Assembly: GCA_009684515.1 (NCBI GenBank)
Contig: WKKS01000002.1
Location: 62,001 to 126,000 of the forward strand
From: Geobacter sp.
GTDB taxonomy: Bacteria > Desulfobacterota > Desulfuromonadia > Geobacterales > Pseudopelobacteraceae
Length of the DNA: 64,000 nucleotides
Reading direction: 5' to 3'
Position numbers and translations under genes: made by a program. This document shows positions 55,851-64,000 of this stretch, piece by piece (within the stretch, counting starts at the first letter, position 1; the number at the start of each line of letters is the position of its first letter). Under the pieces are notes generated by a model, which saw only the letters and a program-made list of their open reading frames with translations, was not told the DNA's origin and searched no databases.

Positions 55851-56022
55851 TGGAAACCTCATTCCAGATTATTTATATCATGCAATTATTACAGGCTAAA
55901 TTGGTGTATTTTAACCTTGGTTATTACATAATACCAACCTTTATCCACAACACAACTTCCTGGCGGTTTTTCCCTGTCAGTCGGACAGATTGGCAACAGA
56001 GACCAAAGGAGACACCGGTCGC

Positions 56023-56056
56023 AAAAAAGGGGTCAAGACTGACGTCTAAACCCCTT
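56023..56056 (-). terminator. Rho-independent terminator after the RND efflux operon
   Basis: On the minus strand AAGGGGT..AGAC pairs with GTCT..ACCCCTT around a GTCA loop (two mismatched bases within the stem), and six T follow directly. It lies 56 bases past the stop of the outer-membrane factor gene. The rest of 55851-56111 holds no gene; it is AT-rich and probably includes the promoter of the PilZ gene, but no convincing boxes were found. Confidence 0.75.
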
Positions 56057-56111
56057 GATTCTGGCGGTTAACCTGTTCTATGTTACTACCGACTATAAAG
56101 CCGCAATCAGC

Positions 56112-57551
56112 TCACTTCCCCCCTGCCCCGCCCCCCAGGACCTTGTAGAGCGTCACCAGATTGTTAAGCCGGGAGATGCGTGTTCCGATCAGGTTCTGCT
56201 GGGCGCCATAGAGGGAGCGCTGGGAATCCAGCACCGCCAGATAGCTGTCCACCCCCTTATCAAAACGGGCCTGGGAAAGCCGGTAACTTTCGCCGGTCGC
56301 GTCAGTGAGTGACTGCTGAGCGTTCAGCTGTTCGTCGATCGTACCCCGTTGCGCCAGAGCGTCGGCCACCTCGCGGAAGGCGGTCTGGATGGCCTTTTCG
56401 TAGCGGGCCACGGCGATGTCGCGATCCACCTCCACCACTGTCAGATTAGCCCTGTTACTGCCGCCGTTGAAGATCGGCAGTGTGATCTGCGGCGCAAACT
56501 TCCAGGCAAAGGATCCCGGCTTGAACAGCCCCGCCAGATCCTCACTGCCGAAACCGACATTCGACACCAGAGTGATGCGCGGGAAAAACGCCGCCCGGGC
56601 CGCGCCGATGTTGGCATTGGCGCCTTTCAGCTGCCCTTCGGCCTGGAGGATATCGGGGCGCTGAAGCAGGACTTCGGACGGCAGGCCGGGCGAGAGATCC
56701 TTGACTGATGTCAGCGTTTCGGAAAGCGCCTGCGGCAGCAGCTCCGTCGGCACCGGCGATCCGACCACCAGATTCAGGGCATTTTCGTCCTGGGCCACCA
56801 GAGTGGTATAGCGGGCAATTTCCACCCGCGCCGCATCGACAGTCGTCCGGGCCTGATTCAACGCCAGCGAGGAAGAAACACCTGCCTCGAAGCGGCTCTT
56901 GATCAGCTTGTACGACTCCTGCTGGCTGACCAGGGTTTCCCTGGCGAGAGCAAGCCGCTCGCGGTCGGCGGCCAGGACCAGATAGCTGGAGGCAACCTGG
57001 GAAACCAGGCTGATCTGCACGCTGCGCTGGGCCTGCTCGGTAGCCAGGTACTGTTCCAGCGCCTGATCCTTGAGGCTGCGCACCCGGCCGAACAGATCCA
57101 GTTCGTAGGAACTGACCCCCAGGCCGACGTTGTACTGCTCAACGGTCGTGGCCCGGCCGTTTGATGAAAAGTCTTCGGCGGTCCGCTGAAAATTGGCTCC
57201 GGCCGTAGCATCTATCTTCGGCATCAGATCGGCGCGCTGAATCTGATACTGGGCCCGGGATCGTTCAATATTAAGCAGCGCCACCCGCAGATCACGGTTG
57301 TTTTCAAGCGACAGCTCAATCAGCTTCTGCAGCTGCGGATCAACAAAGAACTCCCGCCAGGGGATTTCCGCGATCGGCTTCTGTGCCGGTTTGGCAGTTA
57401 ATGGCGGATAGGCCGGGCCATCCGGCCAGGCGGCCGAAACCGGCGCGGCCGGCTGACTGTATCTGGGAGCCATGGTCGTGCAACCTGTCAGAGTGGTGAA
57501 GATCCCCAGGGCAAGACACATGGCTGTTTTCATGCGTTGTTTATAATTCAT
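56112..57551 (-). CDS. RND efflux outer-membrane factor (NodT/OprM-type lipoprotein)
   Basis: A 479-residue outer-membrane channel lipoprotein. The signal peptide ends in the lipobox LTGC, giving lipidation of the Cys. The mature protein shows the two-repeat OEP pattern: LQKLIELSLENNRDLRVALLNIERSRAQYQIQRADLMP and DILQAEGQLKGANANIGAARAAFFP, ending SRLNNLVTLYKVLGGG. ATG 57551 lies two bases after the pump gene stop, with GGAGG nine bases upstream. Last gene of the operon. Confidence 0.92.
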   Translation of the reverse strand: MNYKQRMKTAMCLALGIFTTLTGCTTMAPRYSQPAAPVSAAWPDGPAYPPLTAKPAQKPIAEIPWREFFVDPQLQKLIELSLENNRDLRVALLNIERSRAQYQIQRADLMPKIDATAGANFQRTAEDFSSNGRATTVEQYNVGLGVSSYELDLFGRVRSLKDQALEQYLATEQAQRSVQISLVSQVASSYLVLAADRERLALARETLVSQQESYKLIKSRFEAGVSSSLALNQARTTVDAARVEIARYTTLVAQDENALNLVVGSPVPTELLPQALSETLTSVKDLSPGLPSEVLLQRPDILQAEGQLKGANANIGAARAAFFPRITLVSNVGFGSEDLAGLFKPGSFAWKFAPQITLPIFNGGSNRANLTVVEVDRDIAVARYEKAIQTAFREVADALAQRGTIDEQLNAQQSLTDATGESYRLSQARFDKGVDSYLAVLDSQRSLYGAQQNLIGTRISRLNNLVTLYKVLGGGAGGK

Positions 57552-57552
57552 G

Positions 57553-60500
57553 TCAGTGTCCCTCCGGAACATTGGCGACAGCAGCTTCGCCATCGTGAGG
57601 CTTATATTTCTTCCGGCCAAACAGCCTTGAAACCATCACAAAGAAGAACGGGATAAAGATCAGGTCGATGAAGGTGGCCGACAGTAATCCGCCGGTGACT
57701 GCGGTGCCGATGGCATTCTGAGCCGCCGCTCCGGCCCCCTTGGTCAGGGCCAGCGGCAATGTGCCGAAGAAGAATGCCAGAGAGGTCATGATAACCGGAC
57801 GGAGTCGAATCTTGACGGCAGCCAGCGTCGCATCGACCAGTTCGTGCCCCTGGTGCATCTGTTCCTTGATGAACTGGATGATCAGGATGGCGTTCTTGGT
57901 GGAAAGGCCGATGGTGGTCAACAGGCCGATCTGCAGATAGACATCGTTCGGGAACATGCGCAGCTTGACTGCGAGCACCGCCCCCACCAGTCCCAGCGGC
58001 AGCATCAGCAGATTGACGAATGGGATCGTCCAGCTCTCGTATAGCGCCGCCACGGAGAGAAAGACCACCAGCAGCGAGATGGCGTAGAGGGCCGGCGCCT
58101 GAGCCCCGGCATTTTTTTCCTCGTAGGAAAGGCCGGTCCATTCATAACCGATGCCCGGCGGCAGTTCGGCCGCCATCTTCTCCACCTCGGCCATCGCCTC
58201 ACCGGTGCTGATGCCGGGGGCGGCCTGCCCCAGAACCTCCACGGAAGGAAGACCGTTGTAGCGCTCCAGACGGGGCGAGCCGTATTGCCAGCGGGCGGTG
58301 GCAAAGGCCGAGAACGGCACCATCTGCTTGTCCTTATTGCTGACATACCAGCTGTTGATATCCTCCGGCAGCATGCGGTAACGGGCATCGGACTGGAGGT
58401 AGACCTTCTTGACCCGCCCGTTCTGGATAAAATCGTTGACGTAGGTACTGCCCCAGGCGGTGGAGAGAACACTGTTGATATCGCCCTGCGCTACCCCCAG
58501 GGCTCCGGCCCGCACATCGTCAATTTCGAGCTTGAACTGGGGCGAATCATCCTGGCCGTTGGGTCGAACCGCGACCAGCTTGGGGTTTTTCATGGCCATC
58601 CCCAGCAGCTGGTTACGCGCTTCCATCAACTTTTCATGCCCCAACCCGCCGCGATCCTGCAACTGGAAGTCAAAGCCGTTCGCCACGCCCAGTTCGAGAA
58701 CGGCCGGTGGTGAAAAAGCGAAAGCCATGCCGTCCCGGAATTTGGAGAAGGCCCCCATGGCCCGCCCGGCAATGGCCGAAGCTTTCTGGTCCTTGCCCTT
58801 GCGTTGGTCCCAATGTTTGAGGCGAACAAAGGCCAGTCCCATGTTCTGTCCCCGTCCGGCAAAGCTGAATCCGGCCAGGGTAATGACCCCTTCCACCGAT
58901 TTTGATTCTTTCTCCAGAAAATGCTGTTCCAGTTTTCGTATGATCTGAATGGTGCGTTCCTGAGTGGCGCCGGCCGGCAACTGGATCTGACAGATGATGA
59001 AGCCCTGATCCTCATCCGGCAGAAATGAAGTTGGCAGATGCAGGAAGACGTAAATCATGGCGACCACAATGCTCCCATAGACCACCAGATAGCGCAACGG
59101 CTTGCCAAAGGAGCGCCCGACGATTCCCTCGTAGTTGTTACGGCAAAAGTCAAATACCCGGTTGAAATAACGGAAGAACCCGGCAAACCAGCCATTCTCG
59201 CCCGGCTTGTGCCCCTTTTCAACCGGTTTGAGCAGAGTGGCGCAGAGTGCCGGAGTCAGGATCATGGCCACCAGCACCGACAGGATCATGGCTGAGATGA
59301 TCGTGACGGAAAACTGGCGGTAGATGACGCCGGTCGAACCGGGGAAGAAGGCCATCGGCAGGAAAACCGCCGACAGGACGGTGGCGATGCCCCACAGGGC
59401 GCTGGTGATCTGCCCCATGGATTTGATGGTGGCTTCCTTGGGTGGCAGACCCTCCTCGGTCATGATCCGCTCCACGTTTTCGACCACGACGATGGCATCA
59501 TCCACCAGCAGGCCGATGACAATCACCAGCGCAAACATGGTCAGGGTGTTGATAGAGTATCCGCAGGCCGCCAATACTCCCATGGTACCCAGCAAAACCA
59601 CCGGCACCGCGATGGTTGGAATCAGGGTGGCGCGAATGTTCTGCAGGAAGAGAAACATGATGATAAAGACCAGGAAAACGGCCTCGACCAGGGTATGCAG
59701 CACCTCTTCGATGGAGATTTTGACGAAGGGAGTCGTGTCGTAGGGATAGACCACTTTCATGCCGGGCGGGAAATATTTCGCCAGTTCCGCCATCTTGGCC
59801 TTGATCCGGTTGCCGGTTTCCAGCGCATTGGCTCCGGCTGCCAGACGGATCGCCATCCCTCCCAACGGTTTGCCGTTGTAGAACGACTGCATCTCGTAGT
59901 TCTCGGTGCCGATTTTGCTTTCGGCCACATCCTTGAGCCGAACCGTGGAACCGTCCGGGTCGGTGCGCAGGACAATGGCATCGAACTGGTCGGCGCTCTG
60001 AAGCAGAGTCCGGGCGTTGATGGTGGCATTGAGCTGCTGTCCCTTATTGGCCGGGGTGCCTCCGAACTGTCCGGCCGACACCTGTACGTTCTGGGACTGC
60101 AGCGCGGCCAGCACATCGTTGGTGGTCATGTGGTAGTTATTCAGTTTGGTGGGGTTCAGCCAGATCCGCATGGCATTCTGGGTGCCGAACACCATCAATT
60201 CACCGACCCCCTCCAGACGGCTGACGATATCCTGAAGGTTGGAGACCATGTAATCGGTCAGTCCATTGCGGTCCAGCGAGCCGTCTTCCGAAACTAGTCC
60301 GACAATCAGCAGGAAGTTCCGGGTGGATTTGACCACCTGAATTCCCGAACGCTGGACGATCTGCGGCAGAAGCGGCACGGCCAGCTGCAACTTGTTCTGC
60401 ACCTGAACCTGGGCAATATTGGGATCGGTGCCGGCCTTGAAGGTCAGTGTAATCGATACGGCGCCGGAAGAGTCGCTCGTGGATGACATGTAGATCAGGT

Positions 60501-60720
60501 TGTCAATACCGTTCAGCTTCTGCTCGATAACCTGGGTGACCGTATCCTGCACGGTCTGGGCGGAAGCGCCCGGATAAACTGCATTGATGGCGATCTGCGG
60601 CGGCGCGATCGGCGGGTACTGGGAAACCGGCAGCTTTTTGATCGAAAGCAGGCCGACCAGCATAATCATGATGGCGATCACCCAGGCAAAGATCGGGCGA
60701 TTTATGAAAAATTTAGGCAT
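57553..60720 (-). CDS. RND multidrug efflux pump, HAE1 (AcrB) family
   Basis: A 1055-residue inner-membrane proton antiporter. Hallmarks: N-terminal [22 protein letters not shown], the proton-relay Asp pair in [16 protein letters not shown] (TM4), and the TM10 Lys in [12 protein letters not shown]. Twelve transmembrane helices and two large periplasmic loops, length as for AcrB/MexB. It exports hydrophobic compounds with the adaptor and outer-membrane factor on either side. Operon order is tetR, adaptor, pump, outer-membrane factor. Confidence 0.96.
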   Translation of the reverse strand: MPKFFINRPIFAWVIAIMIMLVGLLSIKKLPVSQYPPIAPPQIAINAVYPGASAQTVQDTVTQVIEQKLNGIDNLIYMSSTSDSSGAVSITLTFKAGTDPNIAQVQVQNKLQLAVPLLPQIVQRSGIQVVKSTRNFLLIVGLVSEDGSLDRNGLTDYMVSNLQDIVSRLEGVGELMVFGTQNAMRIWLNPTKLNNYHMTTNDVLAALQSQNVQVSAGQFGGTPANKGQQLNATINARTLLQSADQFDAIVLRTDPDGSTVRLKDVAESKIGTENYEMQSFYNGKPLGGMAIRLAAGANALETGNRIKAKMAELAKYFPPGMKVVYPYDTTPFVKISIEEVLHTLVEAVFLVFIIMFLFLQNIRATLIPTIAVPVVLLGTMGVLAACGYSINTLTMFALVIVIGLLVDDAIVVVENVERIMTEEGLPPKEATIKSMGQITSALWGIATVLSAVFLPMAFFPGSTGVIYRQFSVTIISAMILSVLVAMILTPALCATLLKPVEKGHKPGENGWFAGFFRYFNRVFDFCRNNYEGIVGRSFGKPLRYLVVYGSIVVAMIYVFLHLPTSFLPDEDQGFIICQIQLPAGATQERTIQIIRKLEQHFLEKESKSVEGVITLAGFSFAGRGQNMGLAFVRLKHWDQRKGKDQKASAIAGRAMGAFSKFRDGMAFAFSPPAVLELGVANGFDFQLQDRGGLGHEKLMEARNQLLGMAMKNPKLVAVRPNGQDDSPQFKLEIDDVRAGALGVAQGDINSVLSTAWGSTYVNDFIQNGRVKKVYLQSDARYRMLPEDINSWYVSNKDKQMVPFSAFATARWQYGSPRLERYNGLPSVEVLGQAAPGISTGEAMAEVEKMAAELPPGIGYEWTGLSYEEKNAGAQAPALYAISLLVVFLSVAALYESWTIPFVNLLMLPLGLVGAVLAVKLRMFPNDVYLQIGLLTTIGLSTKNAILIIQFIKEQMHQGHELVDATLAAVKIRLRPVIMTSLAFFFGTLPLALTKGAGAAAQNAIGTAVTGGLLSATFIDLIFIPFFFVMVSRLFGRKKYKPHDGEAAVANVPEGH

Positions 60721-60732
60721 GAACCGGCTCCT

Positions 60733-61926
60733 TTATTTTTTGACTGCTGCTGGTTGTGGAGTTGCTGCAGCTGTCTCGGGCTTGCTGCCGAAAGGCACCG
60801 CTTTAACCGGAGTTCCCGGCCTGGCCCTCTGGATTCCCTCCAGAATGACGCGATCGCCGGCTTTTGCCCCGCCGCTCACCAGCCAGTTCTCCCCCACCGT
60901 CCGGACAACCTGAATTATGTGCGGCTCAACCTTTTCCTCGGCTCCCACCACCATGATCATTGCCTCGCCTTTCGAATTGCGCGTCACTCCCCGCTGCGGA
61001 ATCAGGATACCGCTTTCATTTATCCCTTCTTCAAGGATTGCACGTACAAACATGCCCGGAAGAAGCAGTTGCCTGGGGTTGGGGAAAATCGCGCGGAGGG
61101 TGACGGAGCCGGTGCTCTGATCCACCGTAACCTCCGAAAATTTAAGGGTTCCCGTCAGCGGGTAAGCGGACCCGTCTTCCATAAGCAACTTGACCAGCGC
61201 AGAGCCGCTTTTTTTCATCGTCCCGTTTTCAAGGTTCCTCTTCAGCTTAAGCATGTCGCTGTTTGACTGGGTCACATCCACATAGATGGAGCCAAGTTGC
61301 TGGATGGTAGCCAGCGCGGCGGCCTGGCTGGCTGTCACCAGGGCTCCGTCGGTAACCGCCGAGCGTCCGATTCGTCCGGAGATCGGGGCTGTTATCTTGG
61401 TATAGGCCAGATTGATCCGGGCTGTTTCCACTGCCGCCTTGGTGGCGGCCAGATCCGCTTCGGCCTGTTTCAACGAAGCCTGGGCATCATCGTTGTCCTG
61501 CTGGCTGACAGCCTTGATGCCGACCAGGTCGCGATAGCGCTCGGCCTTGAGACGGACAGCGGTCAGGCTTGCTTCTGCCCTGGCTTCTGCAGCCTTGGCA
61601 CTGGCATGGGCGGCCTGGTAGCTGGCTGGATCGATCTGATAAAGCACCTGCCCGGCTTTTACATCGGAGCCTTCCGTAAAGAGACGCTTCTGGATTATGC
61701 CCCCCACCTGTGGCCGCACTTCGGCAATCAGAAACGGCGAGGTACGTCCGGGCAGCTCCGTCGTGATTACAACCCGCTGCGGCTGGATGGTTATCACGCC
61801 CACTTCAGGAGGACCGGCCGGAGGTTTTTGACCGGCGTTTTTTTTGTCGTTGCAGCCGGAGATCAGAATGCTGACGGCAAGAATTCCGGCAGTGACGAGT
61901 AATGTCGTTCTCTTTGTGATTTGCAT
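60733..61926 (-). CDS. RND efflux periplasmic adaptor lipoprotein (AcrA/MexA type)
   Basis: A 397-residue membrane-fusion protein with lipobox LISGC. It shows VRPQVGGIIQKRLFTEGSDVKAGQVLYQID (lipoyl half), the long helical hairpin (AKAAEARAEASLTAVRLKAERYRDLV), ITAPISGRIGRSAVTDGALV (second lipoyl half) and the beta-barrel (LFPGM-like RQLLLPGMFVRAIL). ATG 61926 lies five bases after AGGGG; GTG 61932 lies in that site. The palindromic operator at 61948-61967 is just upstream. Confidence 0.94.
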   Translation of the reverse strand: MQITKRTTLLVTAGILAVSILISGCNDKKNAGQKPPAGPPEVGVITIQPQRVVITTELPGRTSPFLIAEVRPQVGGIIQKRLFTEGSDVKAGQVLYQIDPASYQAAHASAKAAEARAEASLTAVRLKAERYRDLVGIKAVSQQDNDDAQASLKQAEADLAATKAAVETARINLAYTKITAPISGRIGRSAVTDGALVTASQAAALATIQQLGSIYVDVTQSNSDMLKLKRNLENGTMKKSGSALVKLLMEDGSAYPLTGTLKFSEVTVDQSTGSVTLRAIFPNPRQLLLPGMFVRAILEEGINESGILIPQRGVTRNSKGEAMIMVVGAEEKVEPHIIQVVRTVGENWLVSGGAKAGDRVILEGIQRARPGTPVKAVPFGSKPETAAATPQPAAVKK

Positions 61927-61947
61927 AAACACCCCTAAAGTTATAAT

Positions 61948-61967
61948 GAGAATGAATATTCATTCTC
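61948..61967. promoter_or_regulatory. TetR operator before the efflux adaptor gene
   Basis: A perfect 20-bp palindrome, GAGAATGAATATTCATTCTC. It shares the core GAATGAAYRTTCATTC with the palindrome upstream of tetR. It lies 21 bases before the adaptor ATG and after the tetR stop, so it could block the start of a separate efflux transcript. No clear promoter boxes were found around it. Confidence 0.75.
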
Positions 61968-61989
61968 TATTGGCAAACTAAATTGCGGC

Positions 61990-62565
61990 CTATCTCCTGA
62001 TTCCGTCCCAGCAAGCCTCGATGGTCGCAATGATCAACCCTTCATCAAGGGTTACAAAGCCGAGGATATGGTCGCGCGCCACAGCCAGAATCGGGCCGAA
62101 AGCCAAAGCAAACAGGATCACCAGCGGCAGCTCTTTCAAGACTTGCTGTGATATTCCATCTTCAAAGAGGTCACGGAAAATGTCGCAGCCCTCTTTTTCC
62201 CCCAGGATTTTGTCCCGGCGGTGCTCCACACCGAAAGGAGAATTATGGAACTGCTCCAGATAACGGAAATCCAGAGGATTCTCGATAAAGTAGCGCAGCA
62301 GAGCCGTACCGAGGTGCATAAATTTTTCACGGATCGGCTTCTCCTGATCATACTTTTCCAGAATAACAGGAAAAAGCCGCTCCTCAAGGTCACGATACAA
62401 CTCGGCGATCAGCACTTCCTTATTCTCGAAATAGCGATAGATCGTTCCGGCCCCGACTCCGGCCCGATTCGCAATCATAGCCATCGGGGCACCATGAAAG
62501 CCATGTTCGGCAATCAGCTCCAATGCCGCTTTTACCACTTCGTCTCTTTTATCCAATTTTGACAA
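61990..62565 (-). CDS. TetR-family repressor of the efflux operon
   Basis: A 191-residue TetR regulator. The N-terminal HTH is MAMIANRAGVGAGTIYRYFENKEVLIAEL. The C-terminal ligand-binding domain is rich in hydrophobic residues (LPLVILFALAFGPILAVARDHILGFV). Its place directly before the efflux genes and the two palindromes flanking it point to local, autoregulated repression relieved by a ligand that the pump exports. Ligand unknown. Confidence 0.92.
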   Translation of the reverse strand: MSKLDKRDEVVKAALELIAEHGFHGAPMAMIANRAGVGAGTIYRYFENKEVLIAELYRDLEERLFPVILEKYDQEKPIREKFMHLGTALLRYFIENPLDFRYLEQFHNSPFGVEHRRDKILGEKEGCDIFRDLFEDGISQQVLKELPLVILFALAFGPILAVARDHILGFVTLDEGLIIATIEACWDGIRR

Positions 62566-62584
62566 GTTCGGACCCCCAACATAC

Positions 62585-62630
62585 GGAATGAACGTTCATT
62601 CCTTTTATCCTTTCAAACGAACGATGTCAA
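62585..62630 (-). promoter_or_regulatory. tetR promoter with adjoining TetR operator
   Basis: On the minus strand TTGACA (62625-62630), 17 bases, TAAAAG (62602-62607). The palindrome GGAATGAACGTTCATTCC (62585-62602) begins at the -10 box and covers the likely transcription start. Its core is the same as the operator before the adaptor gene. A repressor bound here would shut its own promoter. Confidence 0.75.
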
Positions 62631-62659
62631 TCGATTTTTAATGAGACCTGTCGCCTTGG

Positions 62660-63154
62660 TTAGTGACCCTGCACTGCGCCCCGCAGAACTCCGGGTGGTC
62701 TGATAAAGGCCAGAAAGCTCTGCTGCAGCCGCTCGGCGTCATCCAGGTTGCCCTTGCTGCGCAGAACTTCAATCACGCATTCTGCGGTACACAAACAGGC
62801 ATCCTTCTGGTTTTTGCGAAGGTTGTAAGCCGATTTGCCGGTCGGTTTCAGCCCGATCCGTCGGACATTCTGCAAATACGGGCTTCTCTGATGGATTTTG
62901 CGGGCCTCATGCCAGGTGCCGTCGATCAGAATAAAATGATCAATTCCGGACAGATCATCATCGTTTTCGTCGGCGGCGCCGGGGTAAACCAATGCCACAC
63001 CGCCCGCTTCGATCTCTTTTAACAGAGCGGTTGGCGGATTCATCCGGTCCCAACGAACCTGTTCCGCCGCGCTTCCCAGAACTTCCAGCACCAGACTTCC
63101 GGTGTTGGAGCGTTTGCCGAATTCTTTGGAGTGGGTCAATAGTGTGATTTTCAT
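62660..63154 (-). CDS. DTW-domain protein (probable tRNA aminocarboxypropyltransferase)
   Basis: A 164-residue protein with the DTW signature in LIDGTWHEARKIHQ, plus an upstream ALVYPGA and a following RRIGLKPTGKSAYNLRKNQ and ACLCTAECVIEVL. The DTW family (TapT/DTWD) places acp groups on tRNA uridines using SAM. The sequence agrees with the short bacterial form. I start at ATG 63154 rather than GTG 63169, which lies in a G-rich ribosome-binding stretch. It lies 46 bases after the hpnI-like gene. Confidence 0.8.
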   Translation of the reverse strand: MKITLLTHSKEFGKRSNTGSLVLEVLGSAAEQVRWDRMNPPTALLKEIEAGGVALVYPGAADENDDDLSGIDHFILIDGTWHEARKIHQRSPYLQNVRRIGLKPTGKSAYNLRKNQKDACLCTAECVIEVLRSKGNLDDAERLQQSFLAFIRPPGVLRGAVQGH

Positions 63155-63200
63155 GCCGTCCGCCCCCACTGCCGCATTTTATGAATCGGTTGCAGGAATA

Positions 63201-64000
63201 TCAAACCAGCTCCTCAATCTTCCCGCCCGGCCTGAGCATGAAACGGCTGCCGCGCCATTCGACCCGGTTGCCGAGAAACGACAAGGCCCAGGTGAAGAAG
63301 GCCAGCATATCCCGCAGCGGCAGCAGCCAAAGCCAGCGCGGGAAGAGGCCGTCCTGGACGAAGCGGCGGCTGAACAGGGTGCAAATCAGCATCCGCAAGG
63401 CATACAGGATTGCCCCGGCAGACAAGGCCAGGAGCGGTGAAGGGGCGATCAGGGTCGCCAGCAGCACCGCCGGGAATGGGAGCGTAATGCCGGAGGCCAG
63501 ATAGCCGCCGGGACGGCTGACCCGCATCGTGCGCGCCCAGCGCAGCTGGCGGGAGAGCACCGACATCAGGTTTTCGGCCTTGATCATGCTTTCGACAAAA
63601 CAGCAGTCCAGGGCGATCCGCCAGCCGGCCAGATGAATTTTGTTCCCCAGCTGATAGTCGTCAGCCAGATAATCAACCAGCGCCTGAAAACCGCCGATGG
63701 AGTCCAGCGCTTCACGCCGCACCGCCATTGAGGCCCCCAGGGCAAAAGAGAGCCCCTCCAACTGCAGCGCCACCAGTACGTTCGGGATCATCTCGGCGGT
63801 AAAGCCGGTCGCTTCCAAAGCGGTGGCAACACCCGGCACCGAGGAGGTACGGTAGAGCGAAGTCACCAGACCGACTTGCGGATCGCTGAAGTGGCTCGTC
63901 ACCGACTGCAGATAATCGGCCGCAACCCGGATATCGCTGTCACAGACGATAATGATGTCGTGTCGTGCCTGGGGAAAGGCGTTGATCAGGTTGGAGACCT
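63201..64000 (-). CDS. hpnI: HpnI/GT21-like glycosyltransferase (partial, N-terminus missing)
   Basis: The frame is open through the right edge (first complete codons read VSNLINAFPQARHDIIIV), so the true start lies outside. The visible 266 or so residues include the DSD motif (VCDSDIRVAADYL), a YLADDYQLG motif, and RQLRWARTMRVSRPGG, the GT21 Q/RxxRW motif. Two hydrophobic segments (VLLATLIAPSPLLALSAGAILYAL) and NRVEWRGSRFMLRPGGKI follow. This agrees with HpnI, which makes N-acetylglucosaminyl hopanoids, or a ceramide-glucosyltransferase-like protein. No other hopanoid gene is in view. Confidence 0.8.
   Translation of the reverse strand, partial: VSNLINAFPQARHDIIIVCDSDIRVAADYLQSVTSHFSDPQVGLVTSLYRTSSVPGVATALEATGFTAEMIPNVLVALQLEGLSFALGASMAVRREALDSIGGFQALVDYLADDYQLGNKIHLAGWRIALDCCFVESMIKAENLMSVLSRQLRWARTMRVSRPGGYLASGITLPFPAVLLATLIAPSPLLALSAGAILYALRMLICTLFSRRFVQDGLFPRWLWLLPLRDMLAFFTWALSFLGNRVEWRGSRFMLRPGGKIEELV

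Noticed and set aside
1-64000. Insertion sequences, integrases, tRNA attachment sites or CRISPR arrays flanking the island
   Set aside because: No transposase or integrase motifs, no tRNA-like cloverleaf and no regularly spaced repeats were seen.

Overview
The window looks like chromosomal DNA of a Geobacter-type bacterium (Geobacterales, Desulfobacterota). The reasoning is inference from gene content: a gatCAB operon followed by a small CheY/CheA pair, an Mla-type lipid transporter operon with a TolC gene inside it, a hopanoid-type glycosyltransferase, many sigma-54/two-component and c-di-GMP proteins, and a large surface-glycan island. No rRNA, tRNA, CRISPR array or insertion sequence was seen. 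Almost everything from 1 to 41 kb and from 45 to 64 kb reads on the minus strand; only rplM-rpsI-argC-ygiQ (41.2-45.0 kb) read on the plus strand.

Region 1 (about 1-29.2 kb, all minus) is the unusual part. It is a tightly packed set of about 27 genes, many with 4-base ATGA overlaps. It holds seven radical-SAM enzymes (five CxxxCxxC-type with C-terminal Cys clusters in most, two B12-binding-type), seven SAM methyltransferases, three recognisable glycosyltransferase proteins, an 894-residue internally duplicated protein with TPRs, a split transketolase, an RmlD-like reductase, a UDP-sugar dehydrogenase, two TPR proteins, an acyl carrier protein and a CatB-type acetyltransferase. The best reading is biosynthesis and assembly of a heavily modified surface glycan. 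A sigma-28-like promoter in front of the first TPR gene hints that the target could be flagellin or another motility-linked structure, but no flagellar gene is in view. The cluster runs off the left edge.

Region 2 (29.2-41.0 kb, minus) holds a sigma-54 response regulator and its histidine kinase, rimO, yajQ, two LolA-like genes, a P2-less CheA, a CheY, and gatB-gatA-gatC. Region 3 (41.0-45.0 kb, plus) holds rplM-rpsI with a terminator, then argC and a YgiQ-type radical-SAM gene, ending in a terminator shared with the convergent cold-shock gene.

Region 4 (45.0-56.0 kb, minus) holds csp with a long structured leader, the mlaE-F-D/tolC/mlaC operon, an MFS transporter coupled to an unrecognised protein, and a c-di-GMP pair (HD-GYP hydrolase and PilZ protein). 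Region 5 (56.0-64.0 kb, minus) is a complete tripartite RND efflux operon (adaptor, pump, outer-membrane factor) behind a TetR repressor with two clear palindromic operators, then a DTW-domain protein and a partial HpnI-like glycosyltransferase cut by the right edge.

Start codons were moved downstream from the longest open frame in many genes where a Shine-Dalgarno sequence and the upstream stop codon agreed. All functions come from reading the translated sequence; no database search was possible.
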